A stretch of 64,000 bases of DNA from Pseudolabrys sp. Root1462 (GCF_001426945.1 NZ_LMFS01000003.1:31041-95040), one strand, 5' to 3'; shown: positions 1 to 11,728, counted from the stretch's first letter. Translations and numbers: made by a program. Notes: generated by a model from the sequence alone, not told the origin.

Positions 1-1014
1 GCGTTCCTTGACGACGATGGTGTCGCCAGGCTGCAACGGATAGCTCAGCGGCACATCGCCGCGCATGCGCTGCGTGGTCGAATTGCGCGTCAGCTCGACC
101 GTCTTCTTCGAGGCTCGGGCGCTGAAGCCGCCGGCGATCGCAACTGCGGTCTCGACCGTCATGTTGGCGACGTAAGGATACTGGCCCGGCGTGGTGACCT
201 CGCCGAGGATGAAGAACGGCCGGTAGGTCTCGACCTCGACCGTGACATGAGGCTCGCGCACATAGCCTTGGCGCAACCGGTCGGCGATCGACTTGGCGAG
301 TTGCTGTGTGCTGGTGCCGCGCGCCGGCACCGTGCCGATCAGCGGCAGGTTGACGTTGCCGCCGGCATCGACGGTGTAGCTATTTGTTATTCCGTCCTGG
401 CCGAACACGACCACGCGAAGCCGGTCGCCGGAATCGAGCGTATAGGCTGGCGCCGTGGGTGAAACGGCGGCGTAGCCGTAATTCGCCGGCGGAACGTAAG
501 GACCGCCGCGCGGGGCGGAAGCTTGCGCCGCCGTGGCGGGCGGCGGTGTGTATTGCGCGACGTAAGGTTGCTGCACCGCGGGCTGCGGTTGCGCATAGGT
601 GACGGTTGCCGTGCGCGAGCGCGAATTGAACAGTCCGCGGCCGGTCGAGGCGCCCCTTGGCTGCGCCGGCGCGGCGTAAGCTTGCGCGGCTTGCGGCGGC
701 GCGTAGCTCGGCTGGGCGTAAGCCCCCTGGCCATAGGGCGTCGGCGTATAGGCCTGCTGCGCATAAGCCGGCGAGGTCGAGTACAGGCTGCGCGATGGCA
801 ATGGCGCCTGGGCGACCTGCGCACCGTAGGGCTGCGCGTAGCCTTGCTGAGCATAAGTCGGCCCGGCCTGCGCCATCTGCTGTTGCTGCGTGATCACCGG
901 CACCGGCTGCCCGGTCTGCGGATCCATGATGTAATAGGTCTGGGCGGTTTTACGCGCGCAGCCGGCGGCCGCGAGAGCGACCATCAACACCAGGAAAAAT
1001 CGGGCATTCCGCAT
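1..1014 (-). CDS. Polysaccharide export lipoprotein (OPX/Wza family), 3' end cut by window edge
   Basis: Outer-membrane polysaccharide export protein; 338 residues are visible and the reading frame continues off the left edge, so the C terminus is missing. The start at 1014 gives a short hydrophobic signal ending in a lipobox with Cys19 (AAAGC), as expected for a lipoprotein exported to the outer membrane. Residues about 25-185 form a low-complexity linker rich in Gln, Pro, Tyr and Ala. A polysaccharide export domain begins near residue 191 (YTLDSGDRLRVVVFGQ) and is followed by an SLBB-like segment (FILGEVTTPGQYPYV) near residue 270. OPX proteins carry capsule or exopolysaccharide across the outer membrane; which polymer is unknown because its neighbours lie outside the window. 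The long repetitive linker is unusual against the compact enteric Wza. Confidence 0.88.
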   Translation of the reverse strand, partial: MRNARFFLVLMVALAAAGCARKTAQTYYIMDPQTGQPVPVITQQQQMAQAGPTYAQQGYAQPYGAQVAQAPLPSRSLYSTSPAYAQQAYTPTPYGQGAYAQPSYAPPQAAQAYAAPAQPRGASTGRGLFNSRSRTATVTYAQPQPAVQQPYVAQYTPPPATAAQASAPRGGPYVPPANYGYAAVSPTAPAYTLDSGDRLRVVVFGQDGITNSYTVDAGGNVNLPLIGTVPARGTSTQQLAKSIADRLRQGYVREPHVTVEVETYRPFFILGEVTTPGQYPYVANMTVETAVAIAGGFSARASKKTVELTRNSTTQRMRGDVPLSYPLQPGDTIVVKER

Positions 1015-1090
1015 CAAAAGCGAATCCGGGCCAAGACGGAAATCGGAGCCCGATTAGCGCTTTATATGGTTAAGAATCTCTAACCGCGGT

Positions 1091-1118
1091 CTGCCCGCCG
1101 CCTGGAGGCGACGGGCAG
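1091..1118 (-). terminator. Hairpin just downstream of msrA
   Basis: An inverted repeat with seven plus four paired bases around one mismatch and a TGGA loop lies 5 bases past the msrA stop and before the start region of the export lipoprotein gene. No T-run follows on the minus strand, so it is a weak intrinsic terminator or an mRNA 3'-end stabiliser. Confidence 0.45.
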
Positions 1119-1123
1119 TAACC

Positions 1124-1795
1124 TCAGGCTGTCGCGGAAGCGGCTGCTTTGACCCCGGTGCCGACCGGGCAGGACACGCCGGTCCCGCCCAAGCCACAGT
1201 AACCATAGGGGTTTTTGGCCAGATACTGCTGGTGGTAGTCCTCGGCGAAGTAGAACGGCGGAGCGTCGACGATCTCGGTCGTGATCGCCTTGTAGCCCTG
1301 CTTCTTCAGTTCCTTCTCATACATGGCCTTGGAAGCCTCGGCGGCAGCCTTCTGCTCGGGGCTGTAGGTGTAGATGCCGGAGCGATACTGGGTGCCGATG
1401 TCGTTGCCTTGGCGCATGCCCTGGGTTGGATCATGGCTCTCAAAGAAGGTCTTGAGCAGGCTCTCGTAGCTCACCTTCTTCGGGTCATAGACCACCAGGA
1501 CCACCTCGTTGTGGCCGGTCCGGCCCGAGCACACCTCTTCATAGGTCGGGTTCGGCGTGACGCCGCCGGCATACCCGACCGCGGTGACATAGACGCCGTC
1601 GCCCAGCTCCCAGAACTTGCGCTCCGCGCCCCAGAAGCAGCCGAGGCCGAACAGCGCCTTTTCGCTGCCCGCCGGATAAGGCCCTTTCAGCGGGTGGTGA
1701 TTGACGAAATGGGCATCCGCCGTGGGGATCTCATGGGCGCGACCCGGCAGCGCCTCATCCTTGGTCGGCAAGGAAATCTTTTTGAATCCGAACAT
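1124..1795 (-). CDS. msrA: Peptide methionine sulfoxide reductase MsrA
   Basis: Reduces methionine-S-sulfoxide in proteins, using thioredoxin as final donor. The catalytic GCFWGAE motif is present with Cys53, and the C-terminal tail carries two further cysteines (GYCGLGG and VSCPVG), the usual positions for resolving cysteines. Conserved blocks HDPTQ and [12 protein letters not shown] are present. Length is 223 residues. The start at 1795 is chosen because GGGAGA lies 8 bases upstream; an upstream TTG at 1813 reads in frame but would place that ribosome site inside the gene. It sits alone between the export lipoprotein and a small membrane protein, all on the minus strand. Confidence 0.96.
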   Translation of the reverse strand: MFGFKKISLPTKDEALPGRAHEIPTADAHFVNHHPLKGPYPAGSEKALFGLGCFWGAERKFWELGDGVYVTAVGYAGGVTPNPTYEEVCSGRTGHNEVVLVVYDPKKVSYESLLKTFFESHDPTQGMRQGNDIGTQYRSGIYTYSPEQKAAAEASKAMYEKELKKQGYKAITTEIVDAPPFYFAEDYHQQYLAKNPYGYCGLGGTGVSCPVGTGVKAAASATA

Positions 1796-1935
1796 GGCTT
1801 GGTTCTCCCGCAATTTGATGAGCCCAATATAAGCATTCGTCCGCCTTCCCGGTACCGGAGGGCGATCACGACCAGGCCAGCTGCGAGTGAATGAGGTGAC
1901 CCCGGTCCTCCGGGGAGATCAGCGCGCGTACCCGA

Positions 1936-2253
1936 TCATCGGGCATACCCGATCAAAGGCCGCCGCGGCCGGCCGAGCAGCAGGAACAGGATCGCCACCA
2001 CGCCGAGCACCGCCCAGGCCGGCCAAGACAGCAGCGTCACAGTGACCGGATCCCAGAGCACGCCATTGGCATAAGGCAAAACCAGCGGTTTGACCGCCGA
2101 GAGGCTCTTGGCGTTGAACAGAGTCCAGAGGTCGCCGACGCTGGTCAGAAAAAGCCGGTTGCCGGCAATCGATTTGGTGCCGTCATAGATCACCAGAACG
2201 AAAGCGGCGGCCAAACCGAACAAACCGAGCGCGCGCAGCAAAAAACGGATCAT
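1936..2253 (-). CDS. Small two-helix membrane protein, function unknown
   Basis: About 105 residues. One hydrophobic helix lies at the N terminus (LGLFGLAAAFVLVIYDG) and a second near the C terminus (WAVLGVVAILFLLLG), followed by a basic tail (GRPRRP). Between them is a conserved-looking soluble loop with DLWTLFNAKSL and a VLPYANGVLWDPV segment. I do not recognise an enzymatic motif. Proteins of this form recur as conserved hypotheticals in Bradyrhizobium relatives, which is recollection rather than a search result. The start is uncertain: ATG at 2253 is taken, but an in-frame start at 2274 is possible and neither has a clear ribosome site. It is divergent from the malic enzyme gene, with about 250 bases between them. 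Confidence 0.7.
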   Translation of the reverse strand: MIRFLLRALGLFGLAAAFVLVIYDGTKSIAGNRLFLTSVGDLWTLFNAKSLSAVKPLVLPYANGVLWDPVTVTLLSWPAWAVLGVVAILFLLLGRPRRPLIGYAR

Positions 2254-2503
2254 GAGACCAACGTGTCGGCACAAAACGGCGGAATTCCGTTCCCAGTAGC
2301 CTGCGCCGGGCCGTCCATCAACCCTCCCCCGATCCTGCTCCGGCCTACGCCGGGCCTAGCCGTGCAATGCGGGATGGGCGCCTTGCCAGTCCCTTGCCTT
2401 GAGTATCGCCCACCCCTTCCGGTAGAGGTTGAAGGAACAGCTTGGCCGCGGACGCCTCCGGGGAAGAAAAGCTGCAAGAAAAACTTGTCCCCATGGAGTG
2501 AAA

Positions 2504-4768
<2,265 letters not shown>

Positions 4769-4780
4769 GGATCTTTATCG

Positions 4781-5677
4781 ATGTCCAATACGACTCTGTC
4801 CGGCGTCATTGCCGCCATCGCCACTCCCATCGACGACAACCAGGCGCCGGATATACCGCACGCCATGAAGCTCGCCCGCTGGGAGCTCGATAATGGCTGT
4901 GACGGGCTCAACGTGCTCGGTTCGACCGGCGAGGCGACTTCGTTCTCGGTCGAAGAGCGCAAGGCGGTGATGACTGCCTACAAGACGAATGGCCTGCCGA
5001 TGTCGCGGCTGATGGTCGGTACCGGCGCGGCTTCGGTTGCCGACGCCATTGCGCTGACCCGTCACGCTGCCGAGCTCGGCTTCGCCGGCGCCCTGGTGCT
5101 ACCGCCGTTCTACTACAAAGGCGTGCCGGACGATGGCCTGGTCGCCTATATCGGCGCCCTCGTCGAAGCTACCGCCGCCCAGAAGCTGCCGATCTATTTA
5201 TATCACTATCCGCAGCTGTCCGGCGTTCCGTGGCATGTCGAGCTCATCAAACGCCTGCGTCAGAGCTTCCCCGGCCGCATCGTCGGCCTGAAGGATTCAT
5301 CGGGCGACATGGCTTATGCGCGTTCGGTCGCGGCAATCGACAAGGACTTCGCCACCTTCCCGTCCACCGAGGCCTGCCTGATCGAGGCGCGCGGCGGCCA
5401 GTTCGCCGGCTGCATCTCGGCGACCGCAAACGTCAACGCGGATCTGTGTCAGCGCGCCTGGAAGACCGGCGATACGACGGCCCATGACGCCGCCGTAGCC
5501 ATCCGTAAGCTGTTCGAAGGCCGGCCGCTGGTGCCCGGCGTCAAGACGCTGCTCGGCCATATCCATAGCGACCCGGCGCTTGCCCGGGTCCGGCCGCCCT
5601 TTGCCGCGGTCTCGGCGGCTGATCGCGCCGCGATTACCGGTGGCTACGACGCGATCCGGGCCAAAAAGGTCGCTTAA
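4781..5677 (+). CDS. DapA/NanA-family class I aldolase (dihydrodipicolinate synthase-like)
   Basis: 298-residue TIM-barrel lyase or synthase of the DHDPS/N-acetylneuraminate lyase family. The Schiff-base lysine is Lys171 in GLKDSSGD, the catalytic tyrosine is Tyr141 in YHYP, and the substrate carboxylate loop GSTGEA is present. The YHYP block differs from the YNVPSR form typical of true DapA, and the gene follows malic enzyme instead of a lysine-biosynthesis gene, so a catabolic aldolase acting on a 2-keto acid (pyruvate donor) is at least as likely as lysine biosynthesis. The 12-base gap from maeB suggests co-transcription; both would then act on pyruvate, which is inference. Substrate cannot be told from sequence alone. 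Confidence 0.85.
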   Translation: MSNTTLSGVIAAIATPIDDNQAPDIPHAMKLARWELDNGCDGLNVLGSTGEATSFSVEERKAVMTAYKTNGLPMSRLMVGTGAASVADAIALTRHAAELGFAGALVLPPFYYKGVPDDGLVAYIGALVEATAAQKLPIYLYHYPQLSGVPWHVELIKRLRQSFPGRIVGLKDSSGDMAYARSVAAIDKDFATFPSTEACLIEARGGQFAGCISATANVNADLCQRAWKTGDTTAHDAAVAIRKLFEGRPLVPGVKTLLGHIHSDPALARVRPPFAAVSAADRAAITGGYDAIRAKKVA

Positions 5678-5707
5678 AGCTCGGAAAAGCCGGTGATTCT
5701 TCGGGCG

Positions 5708-5736
5708 TTGACGCCCGGGCACAGGCCAACTATAAG
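5708..5736 (+). promoter_or_regulatory. Sigma-70-type promoter for rpsT
   Basis: TTGACG at 5708-5713 and TATAAG at 5731-5736, separated by exactly 17 bases, lie 119 bases before the rpsT start and just after the preceding gene ends. This is the best-matching housekeeping promoter in the window. Confidence 0.7.
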
Positions 5737-5748
5737 CCACGCGCAGTT

Positions 5749-5767
5749 GGGGCCGGGTTTCGGCCCC
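5749..5767 (+). promoter_or_regulatory. Hairpin in the rpsT leader RNA
   Basis: GGGGCCG and CGGCCCC flank a 5-base loop immediately after the predicted transcription start near 5743. It would form the 5' end of an rpsT leader of about 110 bases. It could stabilise the transcript; no control function can be shown from sequence. Confidence 0.4.
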
Positions 5768-5854
5768 GCTTATTCTTGGACAGACCGGTTGGTGCCCGCG
5801 GATCAAGTCGGCCGCATGCGACCAGTCGCCCATTACAGATCGAACGAGATTTAG

Positions 5855-6121
5855 ATGGCCAACACGAAATCCGCCCGCAAGGCGACCCGCAAGATTGCGC
5901 GCCGCACGGCGATCAACAAGTCGCGCCGCACGACGCTGCGCAACTCGGTCCGCAAGGTCGAAGAAGCGATCACCTCCGGCGACCACACCGCGGCTGTTGC
6001 GGCGTTCAAGGCGGCAGAGCCTGCGATCATGCGCGCGGCGCAACGCGGCACCGTTCACAAGAACACCGCCAGCCGCAAAGTGTCGCGTCTGTCGCACAGC
6101 ATCGCCAAGCTCGCTAAGTAA
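5855..6121 (+). CDS. rpsT: 30S ribosomal protein S20
   Basis: Primary 16S rRNA-binding protein of the small subunit. The 88-residue, very basic product begins [17 protein letters not shown] and has the characteristic ALA/Lys-rich helical pattern with [19 protein letters not shown] at the C terminus, matching S20 in size and character. It is monocistronic here, with its own promoter at 5708-5736 and an intrinsic terminator at 6143-6170. Its place just upstream of dnaA is the usual arrangement in Hyphomicrobiales. Confidence 0.97.
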   Translation: MANTKSARKATRKIARRTAINKSRRTTLRNSVRKVEEAITSGDHTAAVAAFKAAEPAIMRAAQRGTVHKNTASRKVSRLSHSIAKLAK

Positions 6122-6142
6122 TTCCTGCGGCTTACATCGATG

Positions 6143-6170
6143 ATCCGCCGAGCATGCTCGGCGGATTTTC
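6143..6170 (+). terminator. Intrinsic terminator of rpsT
   Basis: A perfect 24-base palindrome (12-base arms beginning ATCCGCCGAGCA) starts 22 bases after the rpsT stop and is followed by TTTTC. Strong stem and short U-tract. Confidence 0.85.
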
Positions 6171-7436
6171 ATTTCGGTGCCGTGTGCGATTGCGAACACG
6201 ATCGCTGCCCGCTCCAGGGCGACCGGTTGTTCGCGTACGCAAAATTGTTTGGCGCCTTTTCTGAAATTCACCGACAATACCGGACGCTGCGCGCGCACGA
6301 CGCGCCGGCGAACGCATGGTTTCGCGAAACTGTCACTGGCTTGTCAGGCAGTTATGGGCGTCAAGCATTTTCAGCGCTTGAACGCAACGCGGTATCTCCC
6401 GATTCAATAATCGCAGCGTCTTTTTCGCGGGGGGCTACCTTCCAATATTGCGCAGAGAATTTTGCGCGGATTGAATGACTTAGATTGGATGATCGGCTCA
6501 GGACCCGGGAAATGCCTGCGCCCCAGCGATTTCCGATGTCGCGGCAGCGATTTTTTTTAAATAATCGGCTCACATGCCTTAGCCAGTCACGCTCATCGAT
6601 TCCTGACGACTCATCAACGTGTTGCCGTCCGGGCGGTAAAAAATTTGCGTGGCATGAAAGTCACGCTCGCGCCTCAGGTCCTTATCAAACGTTAAAAGGA
6701 AATTGCCCGGCGGCAAGCCTCGTGTATCTTGAAAAGGCGCACGGACATTCCGCTGTGTGCGATCAGAAAAGAGGAACGGCGCTGCGCTCATTGGCAGATG
6801 AGAACGGCATTCTGTTGCCCGAAACGGACAATAGCGTTTCTCCAACCTTTCCTGATCGACATGCAAACGATTGACTGTGCGCGGAGACGCCAAGGATGGG
6901 AGCGAGGTAGGGAAGCGAACTGGATTGCATCGCGCTGAAACGAAGCGAGATTGGTCCGGCACCGCGACGCTAAGTTTGAAACTCGTTTTCGAACGACACT
7001 CGACCTCCTTCGAAATTTGGTGCGCTTCTGAACTGGACTCAGATTTTGAATTTGGATTAGGTTGGCTCGCCGGGATCGAACGTCGGCTGTAGCCGAGCCG
7101 AATGTGACCCGGGCGTCAGCCCGCAGTAGGGGGGATATCGAAATGGCCAACACCGGTCCGGAACATTGTTCACGCACCCGCATCGCGGTGCCGTTCCAGT
7201 CCGGCTCGTGTAACGCCACCCGCGATATCGCCGCTATCCCTCGGGGCAACGCGCCGCCCCTCCCGTAAAGGCGCAGTTCCTTCCCACCGCATTCGTATCG
7301 CACTGCCGTCCCTAGTTTCGGCAGATCCTTTCGCGAAAAGTTGTTGCGTTCCGTTCCGGCGCGTCGGCGGCTCGTCCGCCAGGCCGAGCAACTGCTGTTC
7401 GTTCAACCAATCAAGCCAAACAAAGAGAAGAAGAAA
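6171..7436 (+). other. Long non-coding region upstream of dnaA
   Basis: About 1.27 kb without a convincing gene; the open frames across it overlap on both strands and show no domain or ribosome site. It is less GC-rich than its neighbours, with an AT-rich run at 6549-6565. A direct repeat AGTCACGCTC occurs at 6585-6594 and 6659-6668. GANTC methylation sites occur at 6401, 6598, 6608 and 7036, no more than chance predicts. I found no TTATCCACA-like DnaA box. It must hold the dnaA promoter and could hold part of the replication origin, but the sequence does not prove this. Confidence 0.6.
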
Positions 7437-8870
7437 ATGCCGAACGATGATCAGGAGAGCTGGCTCAGGGTAAAATCGCGGCTGCGCTCGGAAGTCGGTG
7501 ACGACGTTTTCTCGAGCTGGTTTGCGCGCATGGACCTCGAAGGTCTCGATGACGGCGGCGTCCGCCTGTCGGTGCCGACCCGTTTTCTCAAGAGCTGGAT
7601 TCAATCCCACTACGCCGAAAAAGTGCTGACCTGCTGGCAGGCCGAACGCAATGAAGTCGGCCGCATCGAGTTGATCGTGCGCTCAGCGGTGCTGAAGAAC
7701 ACCGCGCAGCCGAAGGCCAAAATTGAGCCGGCGGCTATGAACGGCCACGGCGACGGCCGTCATATGAACGGCAACTTCGCCGGCCGTCCCATTCCTGCGG
7801 GCGACGCCGCGGTCCACGAAGCGCTCGGCGGCTCGCCGCTCGATGCGCGTCTGACCTTCGACTCGTTCGTGGTCGGCCGCTCCAATACGCTGGCGCAGGC
7901 CGCTGCCAAGCAGGTCGCCGCTGCGCGCCGCAACGACCCGGTGCTGTTCAACCCGCTCTACATTCATTCCGGCGTCGGTCTGGGCAAGACGCATCTGTTG
8001 CAGTCGATCACTTGGGCCGGGAATGCCGCAGGCGAGCGCAAGGTGCTGTATCTCACGGCCGAGAAATTCATGTACGGCTTCGTCGCCGCGCTGCGCGCGC
8101 AGAATGCCATCGCCTTCAAGGAGGCGTTGCGGGGCATTGGTGTACTAGTAATTGACGACCTGCAGTTCCTGCAGGGCAAGTCGACGCAGGCCGAATTCTG
8201 CCACACCCTCAATGCGCTCATCGATGCCGGCCGCCAGGTGGTGATCGCGTCCGACCGGCCGCCCTCGGATCTGGAGAGCCTCGATGAGCGCGTGCGCTCG
8301 CGCCTCGCCGGCGGGCTCGTCGTCGAAATGGGCGCTCTTGGCGAAGAACTGCGCCTCGAAATCCTCAAGGCCCGCGTGCAGGCCGCCCGCGCGCATCATC
8401 CAACCTTCGACGTGCCGCTGCCGGTGCTGGCCTATATCGCCAAGACCGTGACCCATAACGGCCGCGACCTGGAAGGCGCGCTCAACCGCCTGCTGGCCCA
8501 CTCCAAGCTGACCGGTCAGTCGGTGACGCTGGAAATGGCCGAGCGCGAGGTCAAGGACCTGATCCGGCCGCAGGAACCCAAGCGCGTCAAGATCGAGGAC
8601 ATCCAGCGCATCGTGGCACGGCAGTACAACGTCAGCCGCTCGGACCTGCTGTCGTCGCGCCGTACCGCCAATGTCGTCCGGCCGCGGCAGGTGGCGATGT
8701 ATCTGGCCAAGACGCTGACCTTGCGGTCCCTGCCGGAAATCGGCCGGCGCTTCGGCGGCCGCGACCACACGACGGTCCTGCACGCCGTGCGCAAGATCGA
8801 GGGCCTGGTCGGCAACGACGTCACCCTGTCCGAGGAGATCGAACTCCTGAAGCGCCAGCTTCAGGAGTAG
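7437..8870 (+). CDS. dnaA: Chromosomal replication initiator DnaA
   Basis: Initiates chromosome replication by binding DnaA boxes at oriC and opening the duplex. The 477-residue protein has an N-terminal helicase/DnaB-interaction domain, a variable linker rich in Asn, Gly and His (about residues 95-120), an AAA+ domain with Walker [13 protein letters not shown] near residue 180 and Walker [10 protein letters not shown] near 236, and a C-terminal DNA-binding domain with the family signature [17 protein letters not shown]. The ATG at 7437 begins MPNDDQESW and has a purine-rich stretch (AGAGAAGAAG) before it; the in-frame codons upstream do not resemble the family. dnaN follows after 180 bases. 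Confidence 0.97.
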   Translation: MPNDDQESWLRVKSRLRSEVGDDVFSSWFARMDLEGLDDGGVRLSVPTRFLKSWIQSHYAEKVLTCWQAERNEVGRIELIVRSAVLKNTAQPKAKIEPAAMNGHGDGRHMNGNFAGRPIPAGDAAVHEALGGSPLDARLTFDSFVVGRSNTLAQAAAKQVAAARRNDPVLFNPLYIHSGVGLGKTHLLQSITWAGNAAGERKVLYLTAEKFMYGFVAALRAQNAIAFKEALRGIGVLVIDDLQFLQGKSTQAEFCHTLNALIDAGRQVVIASDRPPSDLESLDERVRSRLAGGLVVEMGALGEELRLEILKARVQAARAHHPTFDVPLPVLAYIAKTVTHNGRDLEGALNRLLAHSKLTGQSVTLEMAEREVKDLIRPQEPKRVKIEDIQRIVARQYNVSRSDLLSSRRTANVVRPRQVAMYLAKTLTLRSLPEIGRRFGGRDHTTVLHAVRKIEGLVGNDVTLSEEIELLKRQLQE

Positions 8871-8879
8871 GCGACACCC

Positions 8880-8904
8880 CCCTCTCCCCCATCCGGGGAG
8901 AGGG
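8880..8904. repeat. Short intergenic palindrome, C/G tract type
   Basis: CCCTCTCCCC and GGGGAGAGGG flank a 5-base loop just after dnaA. This C-tract palindrome is a form often seen scattered in alphaproteobacterial intergenic DNA (recollection). It may act as a terminator between dnaA and dnaN, though no T-run follows. Confidence 0.55.
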
Positions 8905-9050
8905 CGGTCCCCTGGGGATAGGAATGGGGGTTTTGGCCTCCTGCTGCGCCAGCCCTTGCGCAATTGCCCCGCTCTTGCCACCTTTGCCCCCCGGCTTCCG
9001 CCGGCTGGCGCCAGTGGGGTGGGTTCTTCGGCGCCGAAGCGGGATTTTCC

Positions 9051-10157
9051 ATGAAAGTAACTGTCGAACGCGCCGAACTCCTCAAGTCGCTGAGCCACGT
9101 CTACCGCGTGGTCGAACGGCGCAATACGATTCCGATCCTGTCCAACGTGCTGATCCGCGCCGACAAGGGCAAACTCAGCATGAAGGCGACCGACCTCGAC
9201 CTTGAGGTTACGGACTCGATCGCCGCCGAGGTCGCGCCGGGCGGCGCCACCACCGTGCCGGCGCACATGTTCTACGACATCGTGCGCAAGCTGCCGGACG
9301 GCTCGCAGATCGTGATCGAGGGTTCCGGCGACCGCGCCGTGCTGTCGATCCGTGCCGGACGCTCTCGCTTCACGCTGCAGACCTTGCCCGAAAGCGACTT
9401 TCCGGACCTCGCTGCCGGCGAGATGAGCCATTCGTTCAGCCTGCCGGCCGGCGACCTCAAGCGCCTCATCGACAAGACGCAGTTCGCGATCTCGACCGAG
9501 GAGACCCGCTACTACCTCAACGGCATATACCTGCACGCCGCGGGCAAGATGCTGCGCGCGGTAGCGACCGACGGCCATCGTCTGGCGCAGGTCGAACTGC
9601 CGCTGCCGGAAGGCGCCGTCGGCATGCCGGGCATCATCATCCCCCGGAAGACCGTCGCCGAAGTGCAACGCCTGATCGAAAGCGGCGAAGGCGAAGTCGC
9701 CGTCGAATTGTCCGCCGGCAAGATCCGGTTCTCGATCGGCAATGTCGTCCTGATCTCGAAACTGATCGACGGCACCTTCCCCGATTACGGTCGCGTCATC
9801 CCGGCCAACAACGACAAGAGCCTGGTCGTCGACAAGAAGGACTTCGAGGCCGCGGTGGATCGCGTCTCCACCGTATCGAGTGAGCGCGGCCGCGCTGTGA
9901 AGCTGTCGATCACCGGCGGGCGTCTCGTGCTCTCGGTGACCAATCCGGATTCCGGCAGCGCGACCGAAGAGCTCGAGGTCGACTATGAATCCGATGCGCT
10001 CGATATCGGCTTCAACTCGCGCTACCTGCTCGACATCGCCGCGCAGATCGAGGGCGAAGTCGCGGTGCTCAAGCTCGCCGATCCGGGCTCGCCGACGCTG
10101 ATCCAGGACAAGGACGCCAAAGGCGCGCTCTACGTCCTGATGCCGATGCGCGTGTAA
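9051..10157 (+). CDS. dnaN: DNA polymerase III beta sliding clamp
   Basis: Ring-shaped processivity clamp that tethers the replicative polymerase to DNA. The 368-residue product has three repeated clamp folds; recognisable blocks include VVERRNTIPILSNVLI near the N terminus, YYLNGIYLH in the middle, FPDYGRVIP, and the C-terminal LYVLMPMRV which ends clamps of this group. The ATG at 9051 begins MKVTVERAELLKSL, the expected clamp N terminus, although no strong ribosome site precedes it. It lies between dnaA and a gluconate-metabolism pair that separates it from recF. Confidence 0.97.
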   Translation: MKVTVERAELLKSLSHVYRVVERRNTIPILSNVLIRADKGKLSMKATDLDLEVTDSIAAEVAPGGATTVPAHMFYDIVRKLPDGSQIVIEGSGDRAVLSIRAGRSRFTLQTLPESDFPDLAAGEMSHSFSLPAGDLKRLIDKTQFAISTEETRYYLNGIYLHAAGKMLRAVATDGHRLAQVELPLPEGAVGMPGIIIPRKTVAEVQRLIESGEGEVAVELSAGKIRFSIGNVVLISKLIDGTFPDYGRVIPANNDKSLVVDKKDFEAAVDRVSTVSSERGRAVKLSITGGRLVLSVTNPDSGSATEELEVDYESDALDIGFNSRYLLDIAAQIEGEVAVLKLADPGSPTLIQDKDAKGALYVLMPMRV

Positions 10158-10190
10158 GGCGCTCAGGCGCGACCTTTGCCGGAGTCATCC

Positions 10191-11168
10191 ATGCAGATCG
10201 CCATGATCGGGCTCGGCCGCATGGGAGCCAATCTGTCGCGCCGGCTGATCAAGCACGGCCACAAGGTCGTGGTCAGCGATCATTCGGCCGCCGCGATCGA
10301 AGCGCTGACGAAGGACGGCGGCACGCCCGCCTCGTCGCTCGAGGACGTCGTCAAGGCGCTTGAGCCGCCGCGCGCCGTCTGGGTCATGCTGCCGGCGGGT
10401 GACGCCACCGAGACGACCATCAATCGCCTGGCCGACCTGATGTCGCCCGGCGACATCATCATCGATGGCGGCAATACCAACTGGCGCGACGACCTGCGCC
10501 GCGCCGCGGTGCTCAAAGCCCGCGGCATCCATCACGTTGATGTCGGCACCTCCGGCGGCGTCCTGGGCGCGACGTCGGGCTATTGCCTGATGATCGGCGG
10601 CGACAAGGACGCGGTGTCGCGTCTGGCGCCGGTTTTCGCCGCACTCGCGCCGGGCGACGGCAAGGTCTCGCGAGGCTCCACCGCACCCGATGGCTGGCTT
10701 CACGTCGGTCCGAATGGAGCCGGCCATTTCGTCAAGATGGTGCACAACGGCATCGAATACGGTCTGATGCAGGCCTATGCCGAAGGCTTCCAGATCCTCA
10801 CCGAAGCCAATGACCCGGCGGTGCCGGAGGCGGAGCGCATGCCGCTCGATATCGCCGCCATTGCCGAAGTCTGGCGTCACGGCAGCATCGTCGAGTCGAA
10901 GCTGCTCGACGTTACCGCCAGGGCGCTCGAAGGCGACACGACGCTCGCCGAATTCTCCGGCGCGGTCGATGACACCGGCGAAGGCCGCTGGACCATCCAG
11001 ACCGCGATCGAGCGCGCCATTCCGGTGATGACGCTGTCGGCCGCGCTTTATGCGCGCTTCCGCTCGCGCAAGCAGCCCAACTTCGCCGACAAGGTGATCT
11101 CGGCAATGCGCCGTGGCTTCGGCGGTCATAGCGAAGCGAAGATCGGCGGTAAGGTCGCCGGCAAGTGA
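10191..11168 (+). CDS. gnd: 6-phosphogluconate dehydrogenase, decarboxylating (short Gnd/YqeC-type)
   Basis: Oxidises 6-phosphogluconate to ribulose 5-phosphate with release of CO2 and reduction of NAD(P). The Rossmann signature IGLGRMGANL is at the N terminus, followed by DGGNTNW, TSGGVLGA and the catalytic GAGHFVKMVHNGIEYG. At 325 residues it belongs to the short class, not the 470-residue enteric type. GGAG lies six bases before the ATG at 10191, which decides the start over a TTG at 10176. It overlaps or abuts gntK, giving a two-gene module for gluconate use set inside the replication block between dnaN and recF. Confidence 0.93.
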   Translation: MQIAMIGLGRMGANLSRRLIKHGHKVVVSDHSAAAIEALTKDGGTPASSLEDVVKALEPPRAVWVMLPAGDATETTINRLADLMSPGDIIIDGGNTNWRDDLRRAAVLKARGIHHVDVGTSGGVLGATSGYCLMIGGDKDAVSRLAPVFAALAPGDGKVSRGSTAPDGWLHVGPNGAGHFVKMVHNGIEYGLMQAYAEGFQILTEANDPAVPEAERMPLDIAAIAEVWRHGSIVESKLLDVTARALEGDTTLAEFSGAVDDTGEGRWTIQTAIERAIPVMTLSAALYARFRSRKQPNFADKVISAMRRGFGGHSEAKIGGKVAGK

Positions 11169-11173
11169 CGGCC

Positions 11174-11698
11174 ATGTCGGACCCTCGCGCCAGCCACTGG
11201 ACAGCCGCCATCATCGTGATGGGCGTGTCCGGCGCCGGCAAGAGCACCATCGGCGCGATGCTGTCGCAGCGCCTCAATCGTCCGCTGATCGAAGGCGACA
11301 CTCTGCATCCGGCGGCCAACATCGCCAAGATGTCGCAAGGTATCCCGCTCGACGACGCGGATCGCCTGCCGTGGCTCAAAGCGATCGCCGCCCGCATCGA
11401 CGAGGCGCGTACCTCGCACCGGCCGGTGATCGTCACCTGCTCGGCACTCAAGCGCGCTTACCGCGACATCCTCGCCGGCGGTCACGACGACATCGGCTTC
11501 GTCTATCTGCGCGGCACCAAGGATCTGATCGCCGGCCGGCTGAAGGCGCGCACCAACCACTTCATGCCCCCCGGCTTGCTCGACAGCCAGTTCGCGGCCT
11601 TGCAGGAACCCGGCGAGGACGAGCCGACCATGGCAATCGCCATCGATGCAACGCCAGCGCAGATCGTGGATCGCATCGTCCGTCAGTTTGCGTCGTAG
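11174..11698 (+). CDS. gntK: Gluconokinase
   Basis: Phosphorylates gluconate to 6-phosphogluconate, the substrate of the gene just upstream. The 174-residue P-loop kinase has Walker A GVSGAGKST, then EGDTLHPAANIAKMSQG and the gluconokinase block TCSALKRAYRD. The ATG at 11174 is used; a GTG at 11165 overlapping the gnd stop is an alternative start and neither has a strong ribosome site. Translational coupling with gnd is likely given the overlap or 5-base gap. A dispersed palindrome follows, then recF. Confidence 0.95.
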   Translation: MSDPRASHWTAAIIVMGVSGAGKSTIGAMLSQRLNRPLIEGDTLHPAANIAKMSQGIPLDDADRLPWLKAIAARIDEARTSHRPVIVTCSALKRAYRDILAGGHDDIGFVYLRGTKDLIAGRLKARTNHFMPPGLLDSQFAALQEPGEDEPTMAIAIDATPAQIVDRIVRQFAS

Positions 11699-11728
11699 AA
11701 AGCAGCCGGGATCGACGAAATAAGCTGC

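Noticed and set aside
6171..7436. oriC
   Set aside because: No DnaA-box match could be found and skew cannot be computed here; left as unexplained non-coding DNA.
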